64,000 nt of DNA from Sebastes aleutianus (lineage: Eukaryota > Chordata > Actinopteri > Perciformes > Sebastidae): assembly GCA_916700875.1 (NCBI GenBank), contig CAKAKS010000004.1:17905444-17969443 (forward strand). Direction: 5' to 3'. The translations under genes and the position numbers were made by a program. The notes below the pieces were generated by a model. That model did not search any database, had not been told where the DNA came from, and saw only the letters and a list, made by a program, of their open reading frames with translations. Positions 26,401 through 33,289 of the stretch are shown here, piece after piece (the first letter of the stretch is position 1; each line of letters starts with the position of its first letter).

Positions 26401-29400
26401 TCCTCCAGTAAACAGACATGTTTTGTCTCCAGGCGCTGTACGAGAACATGCTGGTGGAGTTGCCCTTTGCCAGCTTCTTCCTGTCCAAACTTTTGGGAAC
26501 CAGTGCAGAGGTGGACATCCACCACCTGGCATCGCTGGACCCGGAGATGTACCGCAACCTCCTCTTCCTCAAGAGCTACGAGGGTGACGTGGAGGAGCTG
26601 GGCCTCAACTTCACGGTGGTCAACAACGATCTGGGAGAGGCTCAGGTGACTGGGGTAGTGGACAGGGTGGGATGGGAGTCAGATAAATGATTCACATGTT
26701 TTTTTTTTCCATCTCTATTTCTACCCCCGGTCAGCACCTCTCATTCAGCCGTCTTTCCTTCCTCCTGTTTGGTTCCTCTTTGTTGTGTTAATAATTCATT
26801 TCCCTCATGATGTACCACTTTTCAGCGGTGAGAGAGATAAAGCACGTCGCCGCTGTCGCCCTAAGCTCTGCAGCAGTGCAGGGAACACGGCAGCTCTGTT
26901 GACCGTTCCACCTGCCTTTCCCCCCAGAAATTATCTCACAACACGCCTGACAGAAGCAGCGAGCTGCTCTTAAGCACGTTCCCTTCCGAAGCTCAAGGCT
27001 GCGGAGACGAGCCGCCACCAGCACTCTGAGTCACCCGGGCCCAGACCTGCACTCTACCCGGAGCCCCTGTTTGCTCAGGGCCTTAACGCGTCTTATTAGC
27101 TCTTCTCAAACAACACCTGAAACGGTCGAGTTACAATGTAGCCCTCCTGGTCGCAAATAGGGCATCGCAAACACGATAGGGAAAACAATTTGCGAAAGAT
27201 TAGGCACACACCCGGGAGCAGTCTGCCCTGCATTTGCCCTCGTGAGATAGCCAAAGCAAGCAAGATAAGACCAGTAATTCTCTTACATTAGCACATAATC
27301 AGAATCCACTGTTGGGGGAGCGAAAAAAAGGCAGAAAATGATTACCTGTCAGTGAACCACATGCAGACCACGCAGCGTTCAGGGGATGGACAAAATAAGA
27401 GGAACACCTTACTTTATAATGCAATCTAATTCAATATCGCTGCACTGAATACCTTTGTGAAGCTTATCAATCAGTTTTTGTTAAGACTGCGTCAGAGAGG
27501 TGCTGATTCACAGCTATTGTACTTTTTGACTGTAGTTTGTACTGTTGTTAAACAAATATCGAGTTAAGTGTCTGACAGTTACTCATTGTTGCGTTGGTCC
27601 TGTTTGGCACATGTCAAAAACATTTCACCTTGCAGAAATATACAGAAAGGTAGTTGAGTATCTCCATACTTGATCAAAACTCCCATAACTTTATTGGACT
27701 GAAAACAGGCGTTTCGATTCTACTTGGGGCTCTTCTCATTTCTCGATTTAGTGCCTCCTCGCTCCTCCGGCTTGTGACCCGGAAATTGATCTCAGCGCTC
27801 TATTTTGAAGGACGTACCAATTCTTAAAATGCATCTTGAGGAGCGAGGAGGCTTCCCGGAGAAGCTATAAGCGAAGATACGCCTGTGTATCCATTGCGGA
27901 AGTCTTTTTTTTGTGCCCCACGTCATATTTAATTGAGATCGTTTTAAAATGACGGCACCGAGGCAAGGATGTGTCTTTTCATTAAATGCCTGTTACCTCG
28001 CCTCCTCCGCTCGCATCTCCCGTGGGCGGGACTAAGTTGTGAGGAGAGGAGGCGAGGAAAGGAATCGAGGATGTACAAACTGGGAATGGCAATGGCCTTG
28101 GATCTTCATCAGGCCTGAAATAAAGTTTTGGGAGTTTTAATCCAATGTGTGAATACCCTCCACTTCTTAAGACCTTTCACTTTGCCACATTGTATAATGC
28201 TGCATGAATATTTATCAGCTAGTGCATCAGCAATTCAGGCAGTAACTATTTAGCCTTTTTATGCCTCTGCGCCAGCGACAGCCATGGCTGGATGCATTAT
28301 GTTTTCAGGTTCTATCCGTCCGACCCATTCTTGTGAACGCGATATCTCAGAGGAACGCCTTGAGGGAATATCTTGAAATTTGTCACAAACGTCCGCTTAG
28401 ACTCAAGGATGAACATATTAGATTTTGGTGGTCAAAGGTTAAGGTCAGTGTGACCTCACAAAACACGCTTTTAGCCATAACTCAAGAATTCATATGCTAA
28501 TTATGACAATTTCACACAAATGTATAATAGGAAGAAATCCGGAAGTGATAACATTTTGGATATAAACTGCAACTTCACTGGTTGGCGGAGGCATACAGCT
28601 GTGACGCGGTAATTCTAGTTCCACCCCTGAAAGCCTCTCCATGCTGCTTTGAAAACTCAAAAAATAAGAAATGGTGATTTCCTCCTTTTGTATCGGGTTT
28701 TATAGGAGGTGGTCAAAATAAAAGTAACAGTACATGAAGGTGAATTTGTACTCACAGTTGTAGAAGTAGGATCACATGGAAGAACGCAGGAAAACTGCAT
28801 TGGGAAAAAAAAAGATGAACATAATAATTTGTCCCCCCTGCAGCTGCTCTGTGATGTCGTCATCCAGCCGGCTTTATGAACAGAGATGAGCACACCCTAT
28901 CAAGTGCTAACTGCTCTATAGCTAATGAAAAGAGAACTTGAGGCCAAATTGTATTGGACCAGATGTTCATTGGATGTGCTATATTTAGAAGTGCACTTAA
29001 CCACACTCACATTGAGCCATACCTTTAATCAGAGTGCTGTTGGAAAACATTTTAATTACCTTTCTGTGATTTAATTAAAGCACTTTCTTTGTTTGTTGGT
29101 CATCTGGCACCCAAGGCAGACTCAATGATATGCATAATATGATCTGCATAATGAAGTACGCAGTATGACCTATGACTATCAGACACAAGAAAGACGATTC
29201 TGGAAGTAAAACTGTGAGGAAACTTGTAAAAGAATTGTCTCCTTTTTGACCCAGGTGGTTGAGCTAAAGCTGGGAGGTAAAGACACATCTGTGACCACAG
29301 CGAACCGGATAGCCTACATCCATCTGGTGGCGGACTACAGACTCAACAAGCAGATCAGGCCTCACTGCCTGGCCTTCAGACAGGGCCTGGCCAATGTGGT

Positions 29401-32190
29401 CAACCTGGAGTGGCTGCGCATGTTTGACCAGCAGGAGATCCAGGTACGGGACGCTGCACATGACGAGCAGAACATACCACATATTTATAACTCACACACA
29501 CTTTAAATGTATGTTTTTCTACCTTTAATAGGTGCTGGTATCTGGGGCTCATGTGCCAATTTGTCTTGATGACCTGAAAAATTTCACAAACTACTCAGGT
29601 AGGAGCTGATGTTAAGTTATGCTGGTATTTCAACTTCCTATAGACCCTTATAGGGGCTGCAACTAACTATTTTCATTGTCGATTCTCGATTAATTGATGA
29701 GTTGCTTGGTCTATAAGATGTCAGAAAATTATGAAAAAGATAGTCAGTTCAGATAGGCAAAGATATTCAGTTTACTGTCATAGTAGAGTAAATAAACCAG
29801 AAAATATTCACATTTAAGAAGCTGGAATCAGAATTTAGACTTTTTTTTCTTTAAAAATGACTTAGATCGATGAATTGATTATCAAAATAGTTAGCAGTTA
29901 ATTTAATAGGTGACAACTAATCAATTAATTGTTGATGCTCTAAAACGTATGGGGGTATTCCAGCAGTTTAGTATTTCACTAGTGTTTCACAGCATTAGTC
30001 CCTAGTGTGACTCAAGCTCCAAGAACACTAAATCCTACCCTTCCCATAATGCAATGTAGTAGTGTCTCTTTGTTAGACCCTCTGCTTGGTAAACACCCAT
30101 AAAACCCCTCAAACACCTCAAGTATAACACAGGCTTTCCATTGGAAAAGTTATTTCCTTCAGTTCACAGACTAATAGATACAGTGAGGGTAATGTATGCA
30201 TGAGTGTGGCTGAATAATATAATTTTCCTCCATCGTGGTCTCCTTTAGGCGGGTACTCGGCCACTCACCCAGTCATCGTGATCTTTTGGGAGGTGGTTGA
30301 CGGCTTCACAGACGACGAAAAGCGCAAGCTGCTGAGGTTCGTCACCAGCTGCTCCAGACCACCGCTGCTGGGCTTCAAGGTGAGGCTTTACCGGACGTGA
30401 ACTTTCCCCTCCTTGCTCCATCTTTTCTTCTCCCTACTCTGCAGACTGTGTGCTTACCTGTATCCTCCATTATTGGCAGCTTTTCCAAGCTCAACAGCAG
30501 GGAGTGTTCCCTCTTAATGGGCTTGTAATGAAAATACCTAGACTGATAACAGCCCTCAAAATGATCATTTTCAAATTAGGCGGCGATAAGAGCGAGCCAG
30601 TGTGGTGAGGTCTTATCACCACGTCTACTGTTGTTTCATAGTTCATGACCTTCCTCTGTTGAAGAACTCCTTCTGCAGTATGCGTGGGCTTGGTCGGAGA
30701 TCCTGGCTGGACAAATATTACCTTTCAGAACTCAGTCGCAGGTTGAACTTTTGAACTTTTGCCTCCTGTGTGACATGGCAGAAAGCAGCAATTTCCTGTT
30801 AAATGAACATACAAGGGAACTGTACTTCTAAACATTGTCTTAGCAGTGCTGAATCATTATTGCTCCTATTTCTGAAATGATTTCCTAATTGGAAGCCGTT
30901 TCACTTCCTCGCTGACTTGATTTGTGGGACACTTAGGTAGTTTGAGATAGGGGGGGAAAAAGCAGAAAGTGTTGCTCGGGGCCATTAAAGAGTTTTTATG
31001 TCTTACTTCGTCTAACCAGAAGCTGTAATCATCATTTGATTGGTTTTGGTACTCTTTATGACTGTCATTAGTTAAGAAAACCTAATTGCAGTTCTGCAGT
31101 AGAGTGAGGGAGCAAAACTCTCCTTAAAATCCGTTGCGGTACCTCCTCTCTGGGTTTGAGAGCTGCCTTCCCTCCTCGTTTAATCAATTTGACTTTGGCC
31201 AGCGTGTGGATGTCCCCCCCCGCCGCCCCCCTCCTTCCTCGTCTCTTCTCCGGGCCGGAAAGGGCGGTAATTCGTGGGGGGAGCGGCCCCTGACCCGGCC
31301 CTCAGCCTGAGCCAGCTAAGCCTTAATTAGCTGTCGTGAAACGGCCCAGGATTCATTAGAGGAGAAATAGCTCTGTCAGGAGAAGCCATTTAAAAAAGAT
31401 GATGGAAACTCTCTTTTTTTCCAAAATGATAGCCGTGGTAATGGCGCTTTCTCAATAAGCAACGATAGTTTAATACGGTAATTGTCAGAAAAATGGGGTC
31501 ATTACGGCTAAGCCCCTGAAGAGCCATTTAATCGGGCGAGTATGGCCGCTGAACCGCGTACGCTAACTTTAAATAGCAGGATGAAATCAGGGCGGGGGAG
31601 CTTATTCGTCGGGCCGGCCTGTGATGGAAACGGTCGGTGTCACCGTCTGCAGATGAGGTGGCCTCATCACAGGGAGGCTTGATTTAAAAAATGCCAGATA
31701 GACAACATGAAATGACCATTCCTTCAGTGTCTCATCCAAGGGTCAAACTGTGGGCCAGTTTCCCACTCAGTACCTTTCAAGCAGCAACCTGATTTCCTAA
31801 ATTTATACTTCTCCTGTATTAGCTTAATGTCTCTCTTTTAACATTTATCCCCTTGTGGAATTTGACATTTATGGCTTAATCTGGATTGCTCTGGACATTG
31901 CGATCATCGCTTCACGTCTCATTATTTGCCTGTCTTTTAAATGACTCAAAATGTTCCAATTTCTTTGTGACTGCAGCCAATTTGTCAGGTGCTTATTAAT
32001 GGCATACGTGTTCACACAGGAGCTTTACCCGGCCTTCTGCATCCACAACGGCGGCAACGACCTGGAGCGCCTGCCCACCGCCAGCACCTGCATGAACCTG
32101 CTCAAGCTCCCGGAGTTCTGCGACCAGCACCTGATGAGGAACAAGCTGTTGTACGCCGTCGAGTCCTCCGCCGGGTTCGAGCTGAGCTGA
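2351..32190 (+). CDS. ube3c: ubiquitin-protein ligase E3C (HECT E3), 23 coding exons, 1,081 aa
   Basis: HECT-type E3 ligase that accepts ubiquitin from an E2 on a cysteine and passes it to substrates, mainly as K29- and K48-linked chains, at or near the proteasome (known for the family). Joining 23 segments with GT/AG borders gives one frame of 1,081 codons, against 1,083 in human UBE3C. In order: conserved N-terminus MFSFEGDFKTRPKVSLGG; charged helix (about residues 25-47); IQ-like motif (about 46-65); long helical middle; HECT domain from about residue 743. The catalytic cysteine is Cys1049 (codon 32089-32091, in TASTCMNLLKLP), and the protein ends in AGFELS. No stop or frameshift is seen and every split codon is restored across its intron. 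The largest introns (after exons 10, 13, 18 and 19) hold repeats and candidate regulatory DNA. dnajb6 lies downstream in the same orientation, as in human 7q36. Confidence 0.97.
2505..2558 (+). CDS. ube3c: ube3c coding exon 2 (residues 23-40)
   Basis: Encodes EEKASLLHRTQEERRKRE, a charged helical segment as in human UBE3C. Acceptor TTTTTCAG before 2505, donor GTAACC at 2559. Phase 0 at both ends. Confidence 0.95.
2630..2850. repeat. dispersed teleost repeat in ube3c intron 2, with a (CA)n run
   Basis: Contains CCGACCACTCAAAGCGCTTT, then TTCACCCGTTCACACACAC and a GGTGCCAACCTGC-like segment, the order seen in a very common fish interspersed repeat (recognised from memory). The CA run is at about 2719-2738. 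Confidence 0.6.
3063..3137 (+). CDS. ube3c: ube3c coding exon 3, IQ-like motif (residues 41-65)
   Basis: Encodes DERKRLKNAIIIQSYIRGYQ followed by DLKRQ. The IIIQSYIRGY core is the IQ-type motif found at this place in UBE3C. Acceptor AG 3061-3062, donor GTAAGT at 3138. Phase 0. Confidence 0.95.
3138..3920. other. ube3c intron 3, first part: nothing recognised
   Basis: No gene, repeat family or structured element could be recognised. The open frame on the minus strand here shows no known domain. Confidence 0.5.
3922..4290. repeat. dispersed teleost repeat in ube3c intron 3
   Basis: The run from AAAGGGATAGTTCTGATTTT through GGTACTTATCCATAGTCAGT to the segment with GACAACATGTCTGAATGACC resembles a repeat frequent in fish introns (from memory). 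Borders are approximate. Confidence 0.5.
4558..4704 (+). CDS. ube3c: ube3c coding exon 4 (residues 66-114)
   Basis: Encodes YAIQRTRFDECV through FFYRQSVDAHRL, matching human QYSIQRSAFDRC and FFYKQNEDSKRL in pattern. The middle (residues about 78-96) is less conserved. Acceptor TTCCAG, donor GTGAGA at 4705. Phase 0. Confidence 0.93.
4811..4926 (+). CDS. ube3c: ube3c coding exon 5 (residues 115-152 and two bases of 153)
   Basis: Encodes IWLCQNLVKHNSQFVKLL and, further on, CLFQIKRILGFCC, as in human. The arginine codon at the end is split AG|A. Donor GTACAG at 4927. Confidence 0.93.
5052..5209 (+). CDS. ube3c: ube3c coding exon 6 (residues 153-205)
   Basis: Encodes LLQNCRDDSLNVTVPMRMLE then IFSSEKTYLPVIPDANYVAS, close to human. 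Acceptor CCCCAG, donor GTAAGT at 5210. The final glycine codon is split G|GA. Confidence 0.95.
5210..5943. other. ube3c intron 6: nothing recognised
   Basis: A 734-base intron. The reading frame runs about 60 codons past the donor by chance. No repeat family or regulatory motif recognised. Confidence 0.5.
5944..6097 (+). CDS. ube3c: ube3c coding exon 7 (residues 206-256)
   Basis: Encodes YYRSLYILVNHRLPSSLEYS and LLEHILKPLHFTYSSC, matching human YYRSLYLLINSKLPSSIEYS and KPLHFTYNSC. The terminal arginine codon is split AG|G. Donor GTACAG at 6098. Confidence 0.95.
6098..6630. other. ube3c intron 7, first part: nothing recognised
   Basis: No coding or repeat signal apart from a short ATTA run (about 6607-6625) next to the transposon remnant that follows. 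Confidence 0.45.
6636..7223 (+). mobile_element. pogo/Tigger-like non-autonomous DNA transposon remnant
   Basis: Inverted ends: left GGGAACCGCTTATAGTTATC, and right GTGATCACTATAAGCGGTTT, which reads AAACCGCTTATAGTGATCAC on the other strand. CCGCTTATA-type motifs recur near both ends. Inside, from about 6984, the plus strand reads SSQKRKCLTLDEGKAEELVA, like the start of the helix-turn-helix domain of pogo/Tigger transposases (KRK-LT-EEK pattern), then stops. The rest of the transposase is missing, so this is a fossil. Confidence 0.65.
7380..7740. other. repeat-poor stretch of ube3c intron 7, possible conserved non-coding DNA
   Basis: No repeat recognised. Composition is mixed and not AT-rich, with words such as GCAGTAATTGCTTC and CAGCTAATTATCTG. 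Weak case for regulatory conservation. Confidence 0.2.
7829..8049 (+). CDS. ube3c: ube3c coding exon 8 (residues 257-330)
   Basis: Encodes QFVFAAFTEEFISAPFTEQI and, later, APWVFYFVLSAGENCLG, matching human QVFTAFTEEFLAAPFTDQI and APWLFYFVLTVGENYLG. Residues about 293-315 differ most. Acceptor TTACAG, donor GTGGGT at 8050. Confidence 0.95.
8089..8111. repeat. (TA)n microsatellite in ube3c intron 8
   Basis: About 11 TA repeats in a 133-base intron. Confidence 0.9.
8183..8334 (+). CDS. ube3c: ube3c coding exon 9 (residues 331-381), acidic linker
   Basis: Encodes SLSEEGLLLYLRALQTLLP, then a serine-rich stretch and the acidic run SDSEDDDD, equivalent to the acidic segment of human UBE3C. Donor GTATGA at 8335. 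Phase 0 at the end. Confidence 0.92.
8400..8840. repeat. degenerate dispersed repeats in ube3c intron 9
   Basis: Fragments such as GGGATGCACTGATCCGATCC and TTACGTTATCGATTTATC resemble ends of fish hAT-type miniature elements. Borders and family uncertain. Confidence 0.35.
8995..9182 (+). CDS. ube3c: ube3c coding exon 10 (residues 382-443)
   Basis: Encodes QTNALLNLVWRDSASEEVF and MASICHTLMVQHRLMVPKV, almost identical to human. Acceptor TTATCAG, donor GTAAAA at 9183. Arginine 444 is split AG|A. Confidence 0.96.
9332..9570 (+). mobile_element. miniature hAT-like element, internally deleted copy
   Basis: Starts AGGGCTG and ends CGTTGCAGCGCTA. It contains TCAAGATGACGTCCTCATAT and TATTCACATTTAAGAAGCTG. 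These match, from memory, an abundant fish element with AGGGCTGCAAC inverted ends. The usual 5' part is missing. Related copies are at 10099, 10492 and 29653. Confidence 0.6.
10099..10395 (+). mobile_element. miniature hAT-like element, copy in first duplicate
   Basis: Begins AGGGCTGCAACTAACGG and has the internal ATGTCAGAAAATAGTG segment. It breaks off after AACTAATCGATTAGT, where the second duplicate starts, so its true right end is missing. Confidence 0.6.
10492..10842 (+). mobile_element. miniature hAT-like element, copy in second duplicate
   Basis: Begins AGGGCTGCAACGAACG and runs to GTTTGCAACGCTA, so it keeps the right end lost from the first duplicate. Confidence 0.6.
11756..11776. 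repeat. (CA)n microsatellite
   Basis: About ten CA repeats in ube3c intron 10. Confidence 0.9.
11800..12770. other. candidate conserved non-coding block in ube3c intron 10
   Basis: No repeat family is recognisable. The sequence has ordinary complexity and words typical of vertebrate developmental enhancers (TTTACTAATGG, GGCTCATTTAATCTC, CTGTTTATGACC). The case rests on composition only. Confidence 0.35.
13000..13086 (+). CDS. ube3c: ube3c coding exon 11 (residues 444-472)
   Basis: Encodes LLYSLAFNARFLRHLWHLIT then SMTTKMIT, as in human. Acceptor CTCTGCAG, donor GTGAGC at 13087. Glycine 473 is split GG|C. Confidence 0.95.
13185..13342 (+). CDS. ube3c: ube3c coding exon 12 (residues 473-525)
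   Basis: Encodes SMVPLLQLISRGSPMSF and IIPLFYLFSSLFSHSLISVH, almost unchanged from human. Acceptor TTCCTCAG, donor GTAGTA at 13343. Confidence 0.95.
13450..13565. repeat. repeat fragment in ube3c intron 12
   Basis: GGCGGCTGTGCAGCCATCGG, then TATTGGTCGACCTCTAATCG, resembles a fish miniature element seen with this TTGGTCGACCTCTA end. Weak. Confidence 0.4.
13750..13976 (+). CDS. ube3c: ube3c coding exon 13 (residues 526-601)
   Basis: Encodes QTQSSMMPFTLLELVTLSRC, LRDACLGIIKLAYPETKTEH and, at the end, QKRWVQLFK, as in human. Acceptor TCAACAG, donor GTAAGA at 13977. Phase 0 at the end. Confidence 0.96.
14254..14400. repeat. dispersed teleost repeat in ube3c intron 13
   Basis: CAGTGTTGCCAACTCTCTTC, then AAAGTAGCTAGCACTAGCTC and AGATGACATCAAACACTC, matches from memory a frequent fish repeat. 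The right border is unclear. Confidence 0.5.
15450..16150. other. candidate conserved non-coding block in ube3c intron 13
   Basis: Repeat-free stretch with many homeodomain-type words (TTTAATTGAAAG, GTTAATTGAATG, GGCTAATTAAGG, CCCATTAAGG) in moderate-GC sequence. Composition suggests an enhancer. No alignment could be made. Confidence 0.4.
16151..17020. other. rest of ube3c intron 13: nothing firm
   Basis: Mostly unique-looking AT-rich sequence. 16840-17020 again has enhancer-like words (CAGTAATTAACAGGG, GGCGCACTAATGGCTG). Confidence 0.25.
17225..17329 (+). CDS. ube3c: ube3c coding exon 14 (residues 602-636)
   Basis: Encodes VITNLVKMVKARDIRRPFCP then HWLSEEVNIRADK, as in human. Acceptor TATGCAG, donor GTACAT at 17330. 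Phase 0. Confidence 0.95.
17933..18020 (+). CDS. ube3c: ube3c coding exon 15 (residues 637-665)
   Basis: Encodes VTQLYVPSARHVWRTRRMGR then IGPLQSTLD, almost unchanged from human. Acceptor CCTCCAG, donor GTAGTG at 18021. Valine 666 is split G|TT. Confidence 0.95.
18225..18385. mobile_element. short inverted-repeat element (MITE) in ube3c intron 15
   Basis: Left end GTGTTCACACCAG and right end CTGGTGTGAACGC form an 11-base inverted repeat. Internal motifs GAACCGCTCTAG and GGCGGACCAGAG fit fish MITEs with GTTCACACC ends. About 160 bp. Confidence 0.6.
18720..19560. other. candidate conserved non-coding block in ube3c intron 15
   Basis: Repeat-free sequence with ATTA/TTAAT words (ATTCAATTAGTGTG, CAGTTAATTAAAAG, GCTTAATGGATAAAG). 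Composition only. Confidence 0.35.
19718..19770. other. 12-bp perfect inverted repeat with a 29-base loop
   Basis: GTACGTGTTTTA at 19718-19729 pairs exactly with TAAAACACGTAC at 19759-19770. It could be a hairpin or the trace of a small element. Confidence 0.7.
20223..20320 (+). CDS. ube3c: ube3c coding exon 16 (residues 666-698)
   Basis: Encodes VGLEPPQLSVSEERHLAILT then ELPFVVPFEERVK, as in human. Acceptor TTCCACAG, donor GTAAAG at 20321. Phase 0 at the end. Confidence 0.95.
20527..21186. mobile_element. degenerate hAT-like element in ube3c intron 16
   Basis: Begins AAGGCTGACCCGAACCC and ends near ATTCAGGAAAGCCCT. The ends are roughly inverted (GGGCT-type). TTGAAGCTTCAAAG near the left and CTTCGAATATATCC near the right fit a fish element known for these words. 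About 660 bp, no open transposase frame. Confidence 0.5.
21482..21614 (+). CDS. ube3c: ube3c coding exon 17 (residues 699-742)
   Basis: Encodes IFQRLIYADKRDVQGDGPF then TIRRNYIYEDAYDKLSPEN, as in human, just before the HECT domain. Acceptor CTGTAG, donor GTACGG at 21615. Glutamate 743 is split G|AA. Confidence 0.96.
21620..22720. other. ube3c intron 17, first part: nothing recognised
   Basis: AT-rich intron DNA without a recognised repeat or motif. Confidence 0.4.
22725..22823 (+). mobile_element. 3' end of a retroposon with poly-A tail
   Basis: GCTGTCCGGGCCAAATCTCA, then a degenerate AAACTCAAGTGGATATCCTA and TTTAATAAAAATAAAG before a 17-A run. The order matches, on the opposite strand, the repeat at 40430-41150, so both are copies of one fish retroposon family. 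Confidence 0.5.
23500..23747 (+). CDS. ube3c: ube3c coding exon 18, start of HECT domain (residues 743-825)
   Basis: Encodes EPDLKKRIRVHLLNAHGLDE and AGIDGGGIFREFLNELLKSG, the opening of the HECT N-lobe, then LLYPNPAAEMLVGDSFTRHY. Nearly identical to human. Acceptor GTTAG, donor GTGAGC at 23748. Phase 0 at the end. Confidence 0.97.
24040..26090. other. long candidate conserved non-coding region in ube3c intron 18
   Basis: About 2 kb with no recognisable transposon, only a CTC/TTC microsatellite at 24450-24497. It is rich in words such as GGGAAATTAATTTGAATT, CTTTCAATTAACCC, ATAATAATTAATTC and GCATTATAATTTTATTG. This is the best enhancer-like stretch of the window by composition. Confidence 0.45.
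24450..24497. repeat. (CTC/TTC)n microsatellite
   Basis: Imperfect CTC then TTC triplets in ube3c intron 18. Confidence 0.9.
26433..26645 (+). CDS. ube3c: ube3c coding exon 19, HECT N-lobe (residues 826-896)
   Basis: Encodes ALYENMLVELPFASFFLSKL, VDIHHLASLDPEMYRNLLFL and LNFTVVNNDLGEAQ, as in human. Acceptor GTCTCCAG, donor GTGACT at 26646. Phase 0 at both ends. Confidence 0.97.
26646..27660. other. ube3c intron 19, first part: mostly unrecognised
   Basis: 26850-27340 is repeat-poor and moderately GC-rich and might hold conserved DNA. No specific element named. Confidence 0.25.
27671..28145. mobile_element. inverted-repeat DNA element in ube3c intron 19
   Basis: The left end TGATCAAAACTCCCATAACT pairs with the right end around AGTTTTGGGAGTTTTAATCC, with about two mismatches over 23 bases. 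Internal GCCTCCTCGCTCCTCC and GAGGAGAGGAGGCGAGG form a second imperfect inverted pair. About 475 bp, non-coding. Confidence 0.55.
28258..28622. repeat. abundant teleost repeat with ATGCCTC ends
   Basis: Starts TTTATGCCTCTGCGCCAGCG. Internal segments CCATTCTTGTGAACGCGATA, AAGGTCAGTGTGACCTCACA and CATAACTCAAGAATTCATAT. Ends GGCGGAGGCATACAGC. All match from memory a very common fish repeat with short ATGCCTC inverted ends. Confidence 0.7.
29255..29443 (+). CDS. ube3c: ube3c coding exon 20, HECT domain (residues 897-959)
   Basis: Encodes VVELKLGGKDTSVTTANRIA, HLVADYRLNKQIR and LANVVNLEWLRMFDQQEIQ, as in human. Acceptor GACCCAG, donor GTACGG at 29444. Phase 0. Confidence 0.97.
29532..29598 (+). 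CDS. ube3c: ube3c coding exon 21, HECT domain (residues 960-981)
   Basis: Encodes VLVSGAHVPICLDDLKNFTN then YS. The intron before it is only 88 bases. Donor GTAGGA at 29599. Glycine 982 is split G|GC. Confidence 0.95.
29653..29942 (+). mobile_element. miniature hAT-like element in ube3c intron 21
   Basis: Begins GGGGCTGCAACTAAC and ends near ATTAATTGTTGATGCTC. Contains GTCTATAAGATGTCAGAAAA and TATTCACATTTAAGAAGCTG. Same family and orientation as the copies in intron 10. Confidence 0.6.
30249..30379 (+). CDS. ube3c: ube3c coding exon 22, HECT C-lobe (residues 982-1025)
   Basis: Encodes GGYSATHPVIVIFWEVVDGF and LLRFVTSCSRPPLLGFK. The latter is the conserved FVT-S--PPLLGF strand of HECT domains. 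Acceptor CTTTAG, donor GTGAGG at 30380. Phase 0 at the end. Confidence 0.97.
30480..31720. other. candidate conserved non-coding block in ube3c intron 22
   Basis: Repeat-poor stretch with words such as GCCTTAATTAGCTGTCG, GCCATTTAATCGGGCG and GGGGCCATTAAAGAG, mixed with GC-rich segments (31210-31320). Composition suggests regulatory conservation. Confidence 0.4.
32020..32190 (+). CDS. ube3c: ube3c coding exon 23, catalytic HECT C-lobe (residues 1026-1081)
   Basis: Encodes ELYPAFCIHNGGNDLERLP, then TASTCMNLLKLPEF with the ubiquitin-accepting Cys1049 (TGC 32089-32091), and ends SSAGFELS with TGA at 32188-32190. Acceptor TTCACACAG before 32020. Confidence 0.98.
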   Translation, partial: ELYPAFCIHNGGNDLERLPTASTCMNLLKLPEFCDQHLMRNKLLYAVESSAGFELS

Positions 32191-33165
32191 GGAGGGTCAA
32201 AGGCTTCTCTGTCCCCTGTATCCATGGACTCGACGCCACAGGAATGGCTTGGGAGAAAAAGACTATAAAAAAAAAAGAGAGTAGGGAAAAGCAAAAATGA
32301 TGCACTGACCTGCCTGATTTACTGTGTTTGTGTGTGTATGAGCGTGTGCGTGCCAAGCCGAGGGTGAGGATGATGATCACCCGCAGACTGAAGCAAAAGG
32401 GGTGCAAGGATGACGCGGGGTAGGAAGCCTTTTTTAATCCTTGTTGCTTTTAAGTAATTTAAATGTTTAATCACTTGTCAGAACACTTTAGAAGAACAGA
32501 TATGGTTGAACTTAGAAATGAAATATCACACGCTGAAACAGACACAAGAGTAGCAGCTGCTCTCTTGTGTAATCGAACATGGAACGGGCAGTTTTTTTTC
32601 ACCAAAGATTAAGTGGCATCATATAAAAAAAAAGGCAATATAACTACAGAGGGACTCTAAAGCCACCTTGTGGCGTGCCAAGGGCTGTAGGGGTGGAGGG
32701 GCTTTTGTGTACAGCCATCATATATTTTCACGTAGAGGTCATCGAAACTGCAGGATTTGCGATTTCTCCCATGATAATTAGTAATAACCGTCACATCCGA
32801 TAACCGTACCGTAAGTGTGCACACGCCGTCTGAAGTGTGGGAAAGGCTCATATTGCTGGACTAAATTTGGGGGGAAAGTCTTATGGATTTGTGAATATGT
32901 ATATGTTTACAACTACTCTTGTATTATTCATTTATTCAGTATTTGTACAGGTTTGTTTTTCTTTCCTTTTGTGTGACGAATGGAGGCCTCACATGCTCGC
33001 TAAGGTGAACAATCTCTTCTCTGGTCAGCGGCCCGAAGTTTTGCTCTTTAGGGAGCAACAACCGTGTCGCGTTGATAAGGCTTACAAATGATCAGTGTAC
33101 CAACAGGGTGAAAAAAAAAAAGAGTGTATGGAAAAATGAATAAACCCACTTTTTCTTTTTGCATT
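32191..33165 (+). other. ube3c: ube3c 3'UTR with poly-A signal
   Basis: No gene or repeat follows the stop. An AATAAA at 33139-33144 is the first good poly-A signal, and ATTAAA at 33280-33285 is a possible second. Cleavage expected about 15-25 bases after the signal. Confidence 0.6.
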
Positions 33166-33289
33166 TTCCTTCCATAAGTATCTTTTTTCTTGTTGCTTGT
33201 AATTTACGGTAATGAGCGAGACATAAAACAGTGCTTTGTGGGAAAATCTCCTCCTGAGTTTTATGGCCTCTGACATATAATTAAAGAAA

